This document shows, piece by piece, positions 7,310 to 15,089 of a DNA stretch of 64,000 nucleotides. Position numbers and translations under genes: made by a program. How positions within the stretch are numbered: the first letter of the stretch is position 1; every line of letters starts with the position of its first letter. A model generated the notes under the pieces. It was not told the origin of the DNA. It saw only the letters and a program-made list of their open reading frames with translations, and did no database searches. Location: positions 58,115 to 122,114 of the forward strand of contig CANQMO010000001.1 of assembly GCA_947624985.1 (NCBI GenBank), given 5' to 3'. The DNA is from an uncultured Oscillospiraceae bacterium (GTDB taxonomy: Bacteria > Bacillota > Clostridia > Oscillospirales > Oscillospiraceae).

Positions 7310-7921
7310 ATGGATTTTACGCTGCTGGGGACCGATCCCCGGTACATGTATCTGAAGCGCCGGCTGGAGCTGGACGGCCACCGGCTCATACCGGACAGTC
7401 CCAATAAGATCGCCCCGCCCGCCTGGCGGCAGGGCGTGAGCTACTATAAAGACGGCATCTATGTCATCGAGAACGCCGCTCTCACCGCCGAGGGGGCGCT
7501 GGAGCTTCTCATGCGCCGGTCCAACCGGGCGATCGCGGGCATGGAGGTCCTGGTGGTGGGCTTCGGGCGTATCGGCGGCTTTCTGGCCGGGATGCTCTCG
7601 GCCCTGGGCGCCCGGGTGACCGTGGCGGCCCGGAGCGAGACAGCCCGGGCGGAGGCCCGGGCCAGAGGCTGCCGTGCGGTTGACATAACACATATCCCGC
7701 CCGTCTTTGACGGGGTGATCAACACCGTGCCGGCCCCGGTGCTGGAGGGGGATTACGGCGGGGCGCTGTGTATCGACGTGGCCAGCGCCCCGGGAGGCTG
7801 GGCCTCGGACGCGCCGGTGCTGAAAGCCCCCGGCCTGCCGGGGCTTTACGCCCCAAAAGCCGCCGCCGACGTGATGGCGGAGGCGATATATCGAGTAATG
7901 GAGGAAGAAGAACATGGCTAA
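7310..7921 (+). CDS. dpaA: dipicolinate synthase subunit A, shortened form
   Basis: A 203-residue homologue of SpoVFA/DpaA, which with DpaB makes dipicolinic acid from a tetrahydrodipicolinate-pathway intermediate in the mother cell during sporulation. The NAD(P)-binding core is present: VLVVGFGRIGGFLAGMLSAL (about residues 80-100), VINTVPAPVL, LCIDVASAPGG and LPGLYAPKAAADV. Compared with the B. subtilis protein (about 297 residues) some 85 residues between the first strand and the IYVIENAALTAEGALELLM helix are missing; the short N-terminus joins directly to it. It overlaps dpaB by eight bases. The start follows AAGAGGTGATG. The order dpaA-dpaB marks an endospore former. Confidence 0.85.
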   Translation: MDFTLLGTDPRYMYLKRRLELDGHRLIPDSPNKIAPPAWRQGVSYYKDGIYVIENAALTAEGALELLMRRSNRAIAGMEVLVVGFGRIGGFLAGMLSALGARVTVAARSETARAEARARGCRAVDITHIPPVFDGVINTVPAPVLEGDYGGALCIDVASAPGGWASDAPVLKAPGLPGLYAPKAAADVMAEAIYRVMEEEEHG

Positions 7922-8480
7922 ACTTCGTCTGGGGCTGGCGCTGACCGGCTCTTACTGCTGTTTCGGCAAGCTGGCGGAGGTCCTGCCGGCGCTGTGCCGG
8001 GAGTTTGACGTGCTGCCCATTTTCAGTGAGAACGCCCAGCGGGACAGCCGCTTCGGCCAGGCGGCGGACTGGATGGCGCTTTTTGCCGAGGCGTCCGGCC
8101 GCGAGCCCGTCACCACCATCGCCGGGGCGGAGCCGCTGGGGCCCAAGGGGCTCATGGATGTGCTGGCCATCGTGCCCTGCACGGGCAACACCCTGGCAAA
8201 GCTGTCCCGGGGCGTGACGGACACCGCCGTCACCATGGCCGCCAAGGGCCACCTGCGCAACGGCAAGCCGGTGGTCATCGGCGTGTCCACCAATGACGGC
8301 CTTGGGGCCTCGGCGGAGAACATCGGCCGGCTGCTGGTCCGCAAGAACATCTATTTCGTCCCCTTCGGCCAGGACGATCCCGCCGCCAAGCCCACCAGCC
8401 TCGCCTGTGACTACGATCGGATCATCCCCGCCGTCGCCGCCGCCTACGAGGGGCGGCAGCTACAGCCCATTCTGGTCTGA
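7914..8480 (+). CDS. dpaB: dipicolinate synthase subunit B
   Basis: A 188-residue flavoprotein-fold subunit of dipicolinate synthase (SpoVFB/DpaB), full length. It has LGLALTGSYCCFGKLAEVL at the N-terminus (the flavin-phosphate loop of the HFCD/Pad1 fold), LAIVPCTGNTLAKLSRGVTD, GKPVVIGVSTNDGLGASAENI and the C-terminal YFVPFGQDDPAAKPTSL. It is translationally coupled to dpaA and followed by a strong terminator, so the pair is a two-gene operon, expected to be under late mother-cell sigma control. DpaB is the partner required for oxidation and aromatisation to dipicolinate. Confidence 0.95.
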   Translation: MAKLRLGLALTGSYCCFGKLAEVLPALCREFDVLPIFSENAQRDSRFGQAADWMALFAEASGREPVTTIAGAEPLGPKGLMDVLAIVPCTGNTLAKLSRGVTDTAVTMAAKGHLRNGKPVVIGVSTNDGLGASAENIGRLLVRKNIYFVPFGQDDPAAKPTSLACDYDRIIPAVAAAYEGRQLQPILV

Positions 8481-8498
8481 GCGCGGCGGGCGCGATAA

Positions 8499-8540
8499 GG
8501 CCGGGCGCACTGGCTCACAGCGCGCCCGGCCGTCTTTTCT
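8499..8540 (+). terminator. rho-independent terminator after dpaB
   Basis: A 12-bp GC stem (GGCCGGGCGC..GCGCCCGGCC core) followed by GTCTTTTCTTT; also separates the convergent CDF transporter gene. Confidence 0.8.
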
Positions 8541-8552
8541 TTCCGCCGCCCC

Positions 8553-9731
8553 TCAGTGGGGCAGGGCCATATAATCCCGGTCGATGGCCACGGTGATCTC
8601 TCCCCGGGGGTACAGCTCCCGGACCATGTTCTCCAGCATGCGGCGTATCTCCTTTTCCGGTATCTCCACATCCGCCGGGACGAAGCAGTCGAACCGGATG
8701 TGCGGGTCCTCTCCCGTACCGGTCACGGACAGGTCGTGGACCGCCAGCCGGGGGTCGATGAAGCCCATCCGCTTCTCCAGGTGGGCCCGCAGGCGGTTCT
8801 CCGCCGTGTCCTCCCGGGAGATGGGGTCCAGCTGGAACACGATGTGCAGCCCGTCCCGCTCCATGAATTCCCGGCTCAGCGCCACGAGCCGCCGGTGGAA
8901 AGCCATGATGTCGTCCTCCGCCGCCATCTCCACATGGGCGCTGGCGAACCGCTGGCCGGGGCCGTAATCGTGGAGCATGAGGTCGTGGGTGCCCAGCACG
9001 CCGGGACAGGCCAGGATACGCCGCCGGATATCGTCCACGACCTCCGGCTCCGGCTTGCGCCCCAGCAGCGGGTCCAGCGTCTCCCGCACCAGAGAAAGGC
9101 CGCTGTACAGCACGAACACTGCCACGCCCATGCCCAGCCAGCCGTCCAGGTCCAGTCCGGTGTACCGGGACACGATCATGCCCGCCAGCACCACGGCGGT
9201 GGCGATGGCGTCGTTGCGGCTGTCCGCCGCCGTGGCCAGCAGGGTCCCGGACCCTATGCGGCGGCCCGCGTCCAGATTGAACAGCATCATCCACAGCTTC
9301 ACCAGCACCGAGCCCGCCAGTACCCCGGCCATGACCCAGGAAAAGGCCGGCGGCGCCGGGTGCAGCACCCGCTCCACGCCGCTTTTGAGAAGCTCCGCTC
9401 CCGCCGCCAGGATCAGCGCCGCCACGATGAACCCAGCCAGATACTCGTACCGCCCGTGGCCGTAGGGGTGCTCCTCGTCCGCCGGGCGGGCCGCCAGACA
9501 AAAGCCCAGCAGCGTTATGATGTTGGACGCCGCGTCCGACAGGTTGTTGACCCCGTCCGCCACGATGGCCACGGACCCCGCGGCCAGTCCCGTCAGCAGC
9601 TTGAACAAAAACAGCACCCCATTTGACACGACGGCGAGAACGCCCGCCATCTGCCCGTAGGCCGCGCGCACCTCCTGCCGCTCCGTCCGTTCCCAGTCTT
9701 TTATGAACCTTGCGGCAAACCACCGAAACAT
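8553..9731 (-). CDS. cation diffusion facilitator (CDF) transporter
   Basis: A 392-residue CDF family divalent-cation/proton antiporter. The membrane domain (residues about 35-210) has the paired ligand motifs VAIVADGVNNLSDAASNIITL in TM2 and AAADSRNDAIATAVVL (H/D-xxx-D type) in TM5, with DEEHPYGHGRYEY in the TM2-3 loop. The DGxxN and SRNDA forms with Asn/Asp suggest a manganese- or iron-type rather than zinc-type subgroup. A cytoplasmic CTD follows (VVDDIRRRILACPGVLGTHDL) and then a further C-terminal ferredoxin-like extension, so it is longer than the 300-residue minimum. It would export Mn, Fe, Co or Zn. Confidence 0.9.
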   Translation of the reverse strand: MFRWFAARFIKDWERTERQEVRAAYGQMAGVLAVVSNGVLFLFKLLTGLAAGSVAIVADGVNNLSDAASNIITLLGFCLAARPADEEHPYGHGRYEYLAGFIVAALILAAGAELLKSGVERVLHPAPPAFSWVMAGVLAGSVLVKLWMMLFNLDAGRRIGSGTLLATAADSRNDAIATAVVLAGMIVSRYTGLDLDGWLGMGVAVFVLYSGLSLVRETLDPLLGRKPEPEVVDDIRRRILACPGVLGTHDLMLHDYGPGQRFASAHVEMAAEDDIMAFHRRLVALSREFMERDGLHIVFQLDPISREDTAENRLRAHLEKRMGFIDPRLAVHDLSVTGTGEDPHIRFDCFVPADVEIPEKEIRRMLENMVRELYPRGEITVAIDRDYMALPH

Positions 9732-9976
9732 GCTACCGCCCCCTTTATGTCATGCGGTCCATGATATGCCCGCCGGCGCCCATTGGCTATAAGCCGCTGT
9801 TCGATCATAGGGCCTGCCGGAGGCTTTTGTCAATGCTAACCGCGCCCGCCGGCATATCCGCGGGCCAGACGCGCATAAGCTCCATCGTGCCTGTCCCCGC
9901 CGCTTTTTCCGTCGGCGTATCACGGTCCCGGAAATTGCCGGCGCCCGGGGCGGGCATCACGGAGGGAGGCGGCGGC

Positions 9977-10930
9977 GTGCATCCGGCGGTGAAGGCATTG
10001 TGCGCTCTGGCGGGGGGACTGGGCATGTTCCTCATGGGCATGGATATCATGAGCGGCTCCCTCCGGGACGCCGCCGGGGACCGGCTGCGCCGGTCCCTGG
10101 CCGCCTGCGCCAAAAGCCCCCTGACGGGGGCTCTGGCCGGAGCCGCCGCCACGGGACTTTTGCAGAGCTCCTCCGCCGTCACGGTGATGGCGGTGGGATT
10201 CGTCAGCGCGGACCTCATGGACCTTCCATCCGCCATGGCGGTCATCTTCGGCGCCAATGTGGGCACCACCGTCACGGCCCAGCTTCTGGCCTTCCGGCTG
10301 GGGGACTGGGCAGGCGCGCTGCTGCTGGCAGGCTTCGCCCTGTGGCAGCTTGCCAAAAGCGCGCCGCTCCGGGCCGGGGGCCGGGCGCTGGCCGGGTTCG
10401 GGCTGCTGCTGGCCGGTGTGGAGGCCATGGGCCGGGCCATGGGTCCTCTGGCGGAGGGTCCCCGTTTTGCCGGGCTCATGGCGCGGGCGGCGGATACGCC
10501 GCTGCTGGGGCTGACGCTGGGGGCGTCCCTGACCGCGGCGGTACAGAGCAGTTCCGCGGCGGTGGCCATTTTACAGAGTGTGGCGGTCCGGTCCGGGCTG
10601 GACCTGGCCGGGGCGCTGCCCCTGCTGCTGGGCTGCAACATCGGCACCACCGTCACGGCTGTCATAGCCGCCGCGGGCCGGTCCCGGGACGCCAAACGGG
10701 CCGCTTTGGCCCACGCCTTTTTCAATCTCTCCGGCGCGCTGATCGTTTTGCCCTTCGCCTCCGGCTTCGCGTCTTTCGCCGAGGCCCTCTCTCCCGCCGG
10801 TACGGACGCCCTGGCCAGGCAGATCGCCAATGCCCACACCCTGTTCAACGTGCTGTGTACCGCCCTGTGGCTGCCCCTGCTCCCGGTCATGGAAAAGCTG
10901 GTCCGGGCCATCCTGCCCGACAAACGGTAA
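9977..10930 (+). CDS. Na/phosphate cotransporter family protein (NptA/YjbB-like)
   Basis: A 317-residue membrane protein of the Na/Pi cotransporter family. The start is placed at GTG 9977, which has GGAGGGAGG just upstream and opens directly into the first membrane helix (VKALCALAGGLGMFLMGMDIM); an open frame continues farther upstream without features. The two inverted Na_Pi_cotrans repeats each carry the QSSSA signature: GLLQSSSAVTVMAVGFV with NVGTTVTAQLLAF, and AAVQSSSAAVAILQSVA with NIGTTVTAVIAAAG. The C-terminal PhoU-like domain found in many homologues is absent. It probably imports phosphate, or another anion, with sodium. Confidence 0.88.
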   Translation: MHPAVKALCALAGGLGMFLMGMDIMSGSLRDAAGDRLRRSLAACAKSPLTGALAGAAATGLLQSSSAVTVMAVGFVSADLMDLPSAMAVIFGANVGTTVTAQLLAFRLGDWAGALLLAGFALWQLAKSAPLRAGGRALAGFGLLLAGVEAMGRAMGPLAEGPRFAGLMARAADTPLLGLTLGASLTAAVQSSSAAVAILQSVAVRSGLDLAGALPLLLGCNIGTTVTAVIAAAGRSRDAKRAALAHAFFNLSGALIVLPFASGFASFAEALSPAGTDALARQIANAHTLFNVLCTALWLPLLPVMEKLVRAILPDKR

Positions 10931-10970
10931 CGGGGACGGCCCTTCTCCGCCGTCCCCGTTCCTTTGTTCC
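10929..10970. terminator. terminator between convergent genes
   Basis: A 12-bp stem (AACGGGGACGGC, loop of 8) starting within the TAA of the Na/Pi gene, followed by CCTTTGTTCC. Confidence 0.7.
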
Positions 10971-10972
10971 GT

Positions 10973-12484
10973 TCACCCGATGTACGTCTTTTTCAACGTC
11001 ACCCGGTCGATCTTGTCGTTGATGGTCATGGGCAGCCGGTCCAGCCGCTCGTACCGGTTGGGCAGCATGTACGCCGGCAGCTTCACCGCCAGAGCCCGTG
11101 CAACAGCCCTTTCATCCTCTTCGCCCGTGTAGACGCAGACGATCTCGTCTTTCGCCTCATCGAACAGGCAGCAGCCGTTGGACAGGCCGGGGATGGCCAG
11201 CAGAGCCGTCTCGATCTCGCCGAGCTCGATCCGGTAGCAGCCCTGGTGCTTGATCTGAAAGTCCTTCCGGCCCAGGAACATGATCTGGCCCCGGTCGTTG
11301 TACCGGGCCAGGTCCCCGGTCCGGTACATCCGCTCGTGGAAGGCGGTGTTCAGCGGGTTTTGCACGAAGGCCCGCTCCGTCTGGGCCGGGTTATTGTAGT
11401 ACCCCAGGGACAGGCAGGTGCCCAGCACGCATATCTCCCCGGTCTGGCCCGGCTCCACGGGCTCGTTTTTGTCGTTCAGGATGAGGATACGGGTGTTGGC
11501 GCAGGCTCTGCCGATGGGCAGGGGCTCCTCGTCGTCAAAGTCCCGGTCCACCACATAATAGGCGCACACGTCCGTGATCTCCGTAGGGCCGTACATATTG
11601 CAGTAGACCGCGTCCGGCACCGCCCGCCGCCATTGGTTCAGCTGCCTGTTCGGCATCACCTCGCCGCAGAAGTATATCCGCTTCAGGCCCGTGGGCGGGT
11701 CCTTCTCCAGAATGCCGGAGTTGGCCATGCTGATCAGGGCCGAGGGCACGAAAAAGATGGTGTCGATGGCGTGCTCCGCCAGGAACCGTACCATGGTCCG
11801 GTGGAAGGAGAAGCACTTTTTCGGGATGATCCAGGTGGTGCAGCCGTTGCGCAGAGTGCTGTAGATGTCCAGGGTGGAGTTGTCGAACACAAAGGGCGCC
11901 TGGTTGCCCAGCACGCAGCTTTCGTCTATATCCAGCGCGTCGTGGAGCCAGTCGGCGTAATCCACCATGGACCGGTGGCTGATGGTGACCCCCTTGGGCA
12001 CGCCGGTGGAGCCGCTGGTGAACAGCACATACAAAAGATCCGTGTCCACATGGGCGGCCCGGACGGCGGCCAGGGCCGCCTCGTCCGGCCGCGTCTCACA
12101 GGCGGCGGAGAAAAGCGCGCTCTGGGCGTCCCCGGCCACGGCCTGCGCCGCCTGAGCGTTCTTCTCGTCGTAAAACACGAAGGCCGGATGGAGGGTGTCG
12201 AAGATGAGGCGGATACGCTCCGGGGGCATTTTCGTGTCCAGAGGCACATAAAAGCACCCGGCGCTGACCGCGGCGAAAAAGGCAGCCAGGCACGCGGGCG
12301 TTTTCTCCATGAACACCGCCACGGGCAGACCCGTCCCCACCCGGCGGGACAGATACGTCCCCGCCCGGCGGGACAGGTCCCGCAGCTGGGCGAAGGTCAG
12401 CGTGGTCTTCTCGTCCCCGAAGGCGATCTTATCCGGCAGCCGGGCCGCCGAGGCGTCCAGCCATTCCAATACGTTGGCGACCAT
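10973..12484 (-). CDS. stand-alone amino acid adenylation enzyme, DltA-like
   Basis: A 503-residue ANL-superfamily adenylating enzyme containing only the A domain. Core motifs: LLYVLFTSGSTGVPKGVTISH (A3, residues about 150-170), NMYGPTEITDV (A5), GEICVLGTCLSLGYYNNP, MYRTGDLARYNDRGQIMFLGRKDFQIKHQGCYRIELGEIE (A7-A8) and the catalytic lysine in TINDKIDR (A10). Length and layout match DltA, which activates D-alanine and loads it on the carrier DltC for teichoic-acid esterification, but no dltB, dltC or dltD homologue is near. It lies 15 bases downstream of a cvpA-like gene. It may load a carrier encoded elsewhere, or a different amino acid. Confidence 0.85.
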   Translation of the reverse strand: MVANVLEWLDASAARLPDKIAFGDEKTTLTFAQLRDLSRRAGTYLSRRVGTGLPVAVFMEKTPACLAAFFAAVSAGCFYVPLDTKMPPERIRLIFDTLHPAFVFYDEKNAQAAQAVAGDAQSALFSAACETRPDEAALAAVRAAHVDTDLLYVLFTSGSTGVPKGVTISHRSMVDYADWLHDALDIDESCVLGNQAPFVFDNSTLDIYSTLRNGCTTWIIPKKCFSFHRTMVRFLAEHAIDTIFFVPSALISMANSGILEKDPPTGLKRIYFCGEVMPNRQLNQWRRAVPDAVYCNMYGPTEITDVCAYYVVDRDFDDEEPLPIGRACANTRILILNDKNEPVEPGQTGEICVLGTCLSLGYYNNPAQTERAFVQNPLNTAFHERMYRTGDLARYNDRGQIMFLGRKDFQIKHQGCYRIELGEIETALLAIPGLSNGCCLFDEAKDEIVCVYTGEEDERAVARALAVKLPAYMLPNRYERLDRLPMTINDKIDRVTLKKTYIG

Positions 12485-12499
12485 CTCTCTCCCCCTGTA

Positions 12500-13198
12500 T
12501 CACAAAAACAGTCTGACGAATACGGTGCCCTGCAACACGTCCTGGCTGAGCCATTTGGTGGACACGAACATCGCCGCCAGCGACAGCAGAAACACATATA
12601 CGTACACCGTTGCCAGCCCCTCTCCAAAGCCCAGAGCCAGACCCAGGATCCGGTTGGTCATGCTGAGAAGGCTGTCGGTATTGCGCCGGTGGGCGGCCAC
12701 CAGCCGGGCGATCAGCCGGCTCACGAAAAGGCACCCCTCCAGCAGCAGGAAGCCCAGCAGCACCTGGCTGACCGTGATCAGCACCGGCTGTAGCACGGTC
12801 TGGGTTATGATCTGGGCGAGGCTGCCCGCGTCCTGCTGGAACATGGTGATGATGTTGTTGACGGTGGTGGCGTCCACAGGCTGGCTGCCGAAGAAGCCGT
12901 TGAGGCTGTTGAGTATCTCCTGCAGGCTCTGCACCGCCAGTGCCCCGCTCTCCAGCGCGGAGATCACGTCCGGCGGGATGGCCTTGGCCACGGCGTTCAC
13001 GGCGATCTGCTCCACGAAGCCGTGGTACAGCTTCTCCGCCCACTGGGCGGAATATACGCTCACCAGCACGATGGCCGCCACCCAGCCCGCCAGCCGGACC
13101 AGTTCCGACACCATGCCCTGGCGCCAGCCCCGCCACAGGATGTACAGAAACATCACGATCAGCACGATGTCGTATACCATTCCCGCGCTGAAATGCAT
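12500..13198 (-). CDS. CvpA family membrane protein
   Basis: A 232-residue membrane protein with the CvpA layout: an N-terminal helix (MVYDIVLIVMFLYILWRGWRQG) with the family's cytoplasmic WRGxRxG turn, a second helix (LVRLAGWVAAIVLVSVY), a roughly 80-residue external loop rich in Gln/Asn and Ala, a third helix (VLLGFLLLEGCLFVSRLIAR) and a fourth with the NRILGLALGFGEGL motif. CvpA proteins are needed for colicin V production or envelope stress survival in other bacteria; the mechanism is unclear. It begins the operon with the adenylation enzyme. The ribosome binding site is AAAGGGGG. Confidence 0.85.
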   Translation of the reverse strand: MHFSAGMVYDIVLIVMFLYILWRGWRQGMVSELVRLAGWVAAIVLVSVYSAQWAEKLYHGFVEQIAVNAVAKAIPPDVISALESGALAVQSLQEILNSLNGFFGSQPVDATTVNNIITMFQQDAGSLAQIITQTVLQPVLITVSQVLLGFLLLEGCLFVSRLIARLVAAHRRNTDSLLSMTNRILGLALGFGEGLATVYVYVFLLSLAAMFVSTKWLSQDVLQGTVFVRLFL

Positions 13199-13260
13199 GG
13201 CGGCGCCCCCTTTTTACCCGCAATTAAAGATATTATACTCTGATCTGCCTTCAAACGCAA

Positions 13261-13288
13261 GCGCCCGGCGGACATGTCCGCCGGGCGC
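13261..13288. terminator. perfect 28-bp palindrome, probable terminator of ECF operon
   Basis: Two 14-base arms (GCGCCCGGCGGACA and its complement) without a loop, 20 bases past the stop of the anti-sigma-like gene. On the minus strand a weak TTGCGTTTG tract follows. Confidence 0.55.
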
Positions 13289-13307
13289 CGGGCCAGATGT
13301 GCCCGTT

Positions 13308-14522
13308 TTATTTCGTGAACGTCAGGTCCAGCTCGTCGTGCATCTCGGTCAGGCCCTCCTGGAGGGTGTTGCCGTCTATCCACGCATCCTCATAGGGCAC
13401 AGCCTCTCCGCCAGCGTCCTCATAACCGGAACCCTCGCCCACGGCGGTGACGCTCTCCACCTGGGCCGGGTCAATGATACGGTTGAAGGTAAAGCCGGTA
13501 CGGAAGCCCTCGCTGACGCAGCCCACCATGGCGTTATACATATAGGGCTCGGCCTGCTTCAGGACGTACTCGCTGCCGTCGGTCATGTGGATCGCCAGGT
13601 CGTTGAAGAAGTAGTTCTGCCCGTAGGGGTTCCCCTCCGGAGGCGCGATCATCAGCCCCACCGGGGAGATGCTGGCGCTCCAGCCGTCCGGGCCGGTCAG
13701 GGGCGTGACAGCCACCGCCTGGGACAGGGGGAAGATCACCCCGCCCTCGGCCTCCACGTCGGCGGCCAGCGTGGCGTCCGGATCATGCTCCTTCACCACA
13801 TAGAAGGTCAGCTTCAGGTTCTCCGCCTCCTCCATGCCCTCGAAGGGCGCGAAGTACATAGCCACGGTCTTTCGGGTGTCGGTGCCCCCCGCCGCCACAA
13901 TGGTATTCTCGTCCAGGAAGCTTATCTCCTTGCCGTTAGCATCCGCGAAGCACAGCGTGGCGCCCCGCAGGGTGCCCACCTCACCCGAATCCTGGGTCAA
14001 CATGCCGCCCGTCTCGGTGAACTCCGTACCGGGGAAGCCGTTGGGGTCCTCCATGGTGTAGGTGAGCACGCCCATGCCGTTGGCGTCCATGACGATGTCC
14101 TCCACGGTGAAGGTCACGTCCTGCACCGTCACGCTCTGGCCCACGCTGGCCGTCTCGTCCCCCACCAGGGCCTCGGCGTCCTCCGGGTCCACCGGAACAC
14201 GCTCCTGGCCGGCCACGTCGTACTTCCAGACGTTGCCGTCCTCATCCGTCAACGTCACATGCTCCGTATCCCAGCTTGCGATGTCCCCGTTGCCGAACAC
14301 CGTCTCGAAAAAGCCGGTGTGCTCCCCCACGGCGTAAGCCGTGACGGACAGGATCAGCACCAGCGCCGCCGCGATAAGGGCGGTGCGGACCGTTCTGCGC
14401 CCGGTATGTTTCATCGTTTTTACAGTCTTTTCTCTGTCGATCATCTCTAAAACCTCCTCCAAGGTGCCGTCGGAGGCGTGAAGGGGCTCCAGGGCCCGCC
14501 GGATACGTTCTCTGTCGGTCAT
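13308..14522 (-). CDS. DUF4179 membrane protein, probable anti-sigma factor
   Basis: A 404-residue protein with a short cytoplasmic N-terminus (residues 1-42, starting MTDRERIRRALEPLHASDGT), a single membrane helix at about 43-65 (TVRTALIAAALVLILSVTAY) and a large extracytoplasmic region that is acidic and beta-rich, matching the DUF4179 arrangement. Such proteins are typically encoded directly after an ECF sigma factor, hold it at the membrane, and release it on an envelope signal. Its start overlaps the end of the sigma gene by four bases (ATGA), so the pair is translationally coupled. The signal is unknown. Confidence 0.82.
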   Translation of the reverse strand: MTDRERIRRALEPLHASDGTLEEVLEMIDREKTVKTMKHTGRRTVRTALIAAALVLILSVTAYAVGEHTGFFETVFGNGDIASWDTEHVTLTDEDGNVWKYDVAGQERVPVDPEDAEALVGDETASVGQSVTVQDVTFTVEDIVMDANGMGVLTYTMEDPNGFPGTEFTETGGMLTQDSGEVGTLRGATLCFADANGKEISFLDENTIVAAGGTDTRKTVAMYFAPFEGMEEAENLKLTFYVVKEHDPDATLAADVEAEGGVIFPLSQAVAVTPLTGPDGWSASISPVGLMIAPPEGNPYGQNYFFNDLAIHMTDGSEYVLKQAEPYMYNAMVGCVSEGFRTGFTFNRIIDPAQVESVTAVGEGSGYEDAGGEAVPYEDAWIDGNTLQEGLTEMHDELDLTFTK

Positions 14523-15001
14523 AGTCTCTCAGCCTCCGTCAAAGTGAGCTTCAACTGTTCTCTGGCACGGGCAAGGCGGGTGCCCACGGTGGCGGGCGGT
14601 ATCCTCAGAAGCCCGGCGGTCTCCCGGATGGAATAGCCCTCGTAGTAGTACAGCACGATCACCGCCCGGTACTTCACGTCCAGGGCCATGACGGCACTGT
14701 AGAGCTCCCGGTCCCGGGGCTCCTGGAATCGGAGGGTGTTCTCGTAATCCTCCAGAGGCTCGCCCCGTTTCCGCCAGGGGGAACGCAGGATCTTTTTGCA
14801 CTCGTTCACCGTCACCCGGATGAGCCACGCCTTCATATGCTCGAAGCTTTCAAACGTCTTGTCCGTCTTATACAGGGCCAAAAGCACATTTTGCGTCGCG
14901 TCGTCCGCGTCCTCCCGGCTTTTCAGGTAGCTGAAAGCCACGCGGAAGATCATGTCCATGTACTTTTGGGCCGCTTGTGTGAATCGTTCCTTTGTGAGCA
15001 T
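14519..15001 (-). CDS. ECF RNA polymerase sigma factor
   Basis: A 160-residue ECF sigma factor. Region 2 is seen in YMDMIFRVAFSYLKSREDADDATQNVLLALY and region 4 in YRAVIVLYYYEGYSIRETAGLLRIPPATVGTRLARAREQLK, with a helix-turn-helix at the end. Regions 1.1 and 3 are absent, as usual for ECF factors. The neighbouring gene is a membrane DUF4179 protein, the likely anti-sigma. GAGAGGAAACGGGA precedes the ATG. No clear ECF-type promoter is visible upstream, unlike the second ECF module of this window. Confidence 0.92.
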   Translation of the reverse strand: MLTKERFTQAAQKYMDMIFRVAFSYLKSREDADDATQNVLLALYKTDKTFESFEHMKAWLIRVTVNECKKILRSPWRKRGEPLEDYENTLRFQEPRDRELYSAVMALDVKYRAVIVLYYYEGYSIRETAGLLRIPPATVGTRLARAREQLKLTLTEAERL

Positions 15002-15042
15002 TCCCGTTTCCTCTCGAAAAGCTTTTCACCCATAATATCCAT

Positions 15043-15073
15043 CACCGCCCCCATATTTTTCAAGGGGGCGGTG
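15043..15073. terminator. hairpin between FAD oxidoreductase and ECF sigma gene
   Basis: A 10-bp stem (CACCGCCCCC and complement) with an 11-base loop. It lies just past the stop of the FAD oxidoreductase gene, but the T-tract precedes rather than follows the stem on that strand, so its function as a terminator is uncertain. Confidence 0.4.
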
Positions 15074-15089
15074 AAAAAAATATTATTTT

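Noticed and set aside
9732..9976. Upstream extension of the Na/Pi transporter by about 89 codons
   Set aside because: The added residues are non-hydrophobic, unlike the family, and the GTG at 9977 has a strong GGAGG; the stretch shows nothing else convincing.
10964..12793. Plus-strand open frame of about 600 codons opposite the adenylation and cvpA genes
   Set aside because: It is the antisense shadow of two well-supported genes; composition is rich in His, Gln, Arg and Val with no domain, and it crosses the intergenic region.
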